Source of the DNA: Candidatus Heimdallarchaeota archaeon
GTDB lineage: Archaea; Asgardarchaeota; Heimdallarchaeia; Heimdallarchaeales; Kariarchaeaceae
DNA: 5,941 bases
Assembly: GCA_021399405.1 (NCBI GenBank)
Contig: JAAFKL010000409.1
Location: 1 to 5,941 of the forward strand
Reading direction: 5' to 3'
Part shown: piece after piece, positions 5,764 to 5,941 of the stretch
Numbering within the stretch: position 1 is the first letter of the stretch
How the letters are laid out: every line of letters starts with the position of its first letter
Notes under the pieces: model-generated
What the model was told of the DNA's origin: nothing
The model's input: the letters and a program-made list of their open reading frames with translations, nothing else
Database searches by the model: none
Translations under genes and position numbers: made by a program

Positions 5764-5771
5764 TATTTAAA
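5764..5771 (-). promoter_or_regulatory. TATA box of the 145-aa gene
   Basis: TTTAAATA on the minus strand, preceded by TTCC, is centred 28.5 bp before the ATG at 5739. It shares the TTYC-TTTAAATA core of the promoters at 178 and 4393. Upstream of it, 5772-5881 shows no gene or structure I can support. Confidence 0.6.
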
Positions 5772-5881
5772 GGAATACAGAATTTAAAAGAGGTGAAAAG
5801 CATACTTACTCAAAGCAGGACTATACTTCAACCATCGAGAATTGATTTCTAAAAATAATGAAACTGATATATGATTTTGTA

Positions 5882-5941
5882 TTACCTTGATTTAACAACC
5901 AGTTTGTATTGGTGAAGCAGGAGCTCTGAAGTAAATTTGGG
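5882..5941 (-). CDS. Possible C-terminal end of a leftward gene
   Basis: One minus-strand frame enters from the right edge and reads PKFTSELLLHQYKLVVKSR before TAA at 5884-5882. It is plausible protein sequence, but only 19 codons. Another minus frame (5940 to about 5827) is open for longer, with a Ser/Asn/Ile-rich, less protein-like reading. The call depends on sequence beyond the window. Confidence 0.25.
   Translation of the reverse strand, partial: PKFTSELLLHQYKLVVKSR

Noticed and set aside
5827..5940. Second open minus frame at the right edge.
   Set aside because: Its translation is Ser/Asn/Ile-rich with no recognisable pattern in an AT-rich stretch; probably chance, though the edge prevents certainty.

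Overview
The window looks archaeal. Four minus-strand genes each have an archaeal TATA element (TTTAAATA or TTTAAAATA, read on the minus strand) centred 26.5 to 28.5 bp before the ATG, the geometry of leaderless transcripts. The one clear operon-internal gene instead has a strong Shine-Dalgarno and an ATGA stop/start overlap. Arg is mostly AGA/AGG and Ile ATA is common. Single-pass exported proteins with Lys/Arg-ended C-terminal anchors and a 24-residue-type LRR protein suggest an Asgard-like or other poorly characterised lineage. That placement is inference, since no marker gene is present.

Layout: 1-155 is the start of a leftward gene of unknown function. 266-748 (+) is a small exported, tail-anchored protein. 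750-899 (-) is a short coding-like orphan stretch. 923-1441 (-) is a two-TM protein with a probable PH-like domain. 1525-4370 (-) is a two-gene operon: an exported beta-rich anchored protein (promoter-proximal), then a family 5 solute-binding protein. 4460-5284 (+) is an exported LRR protein. 5302-5739 (-) is an unrecognised protein with a Cys/His cluster. 5882-5941 may be the tail of another leftward gene.

The standout is the solute-binding protein. The motifs that normally end this family come first, directly after the signal peptide. The motifs that normally begin it follow, and the chain stops exactly where the first segment would resume. It reads as a natural circular permutant with a C-terminal membrane anchor.

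The window is also a mosaic. In sampled 60-base rows the operon and the 145-aa gene have 28-29 G+C, while the 266-748, 923-1441 and LRR genes have 16-17. The promoters follow the same division. This suggests resident genes interleaved with acquired accessory genes. No transporter permease or ATPase, mobile element, RNA gene or CRISPR array is visible.
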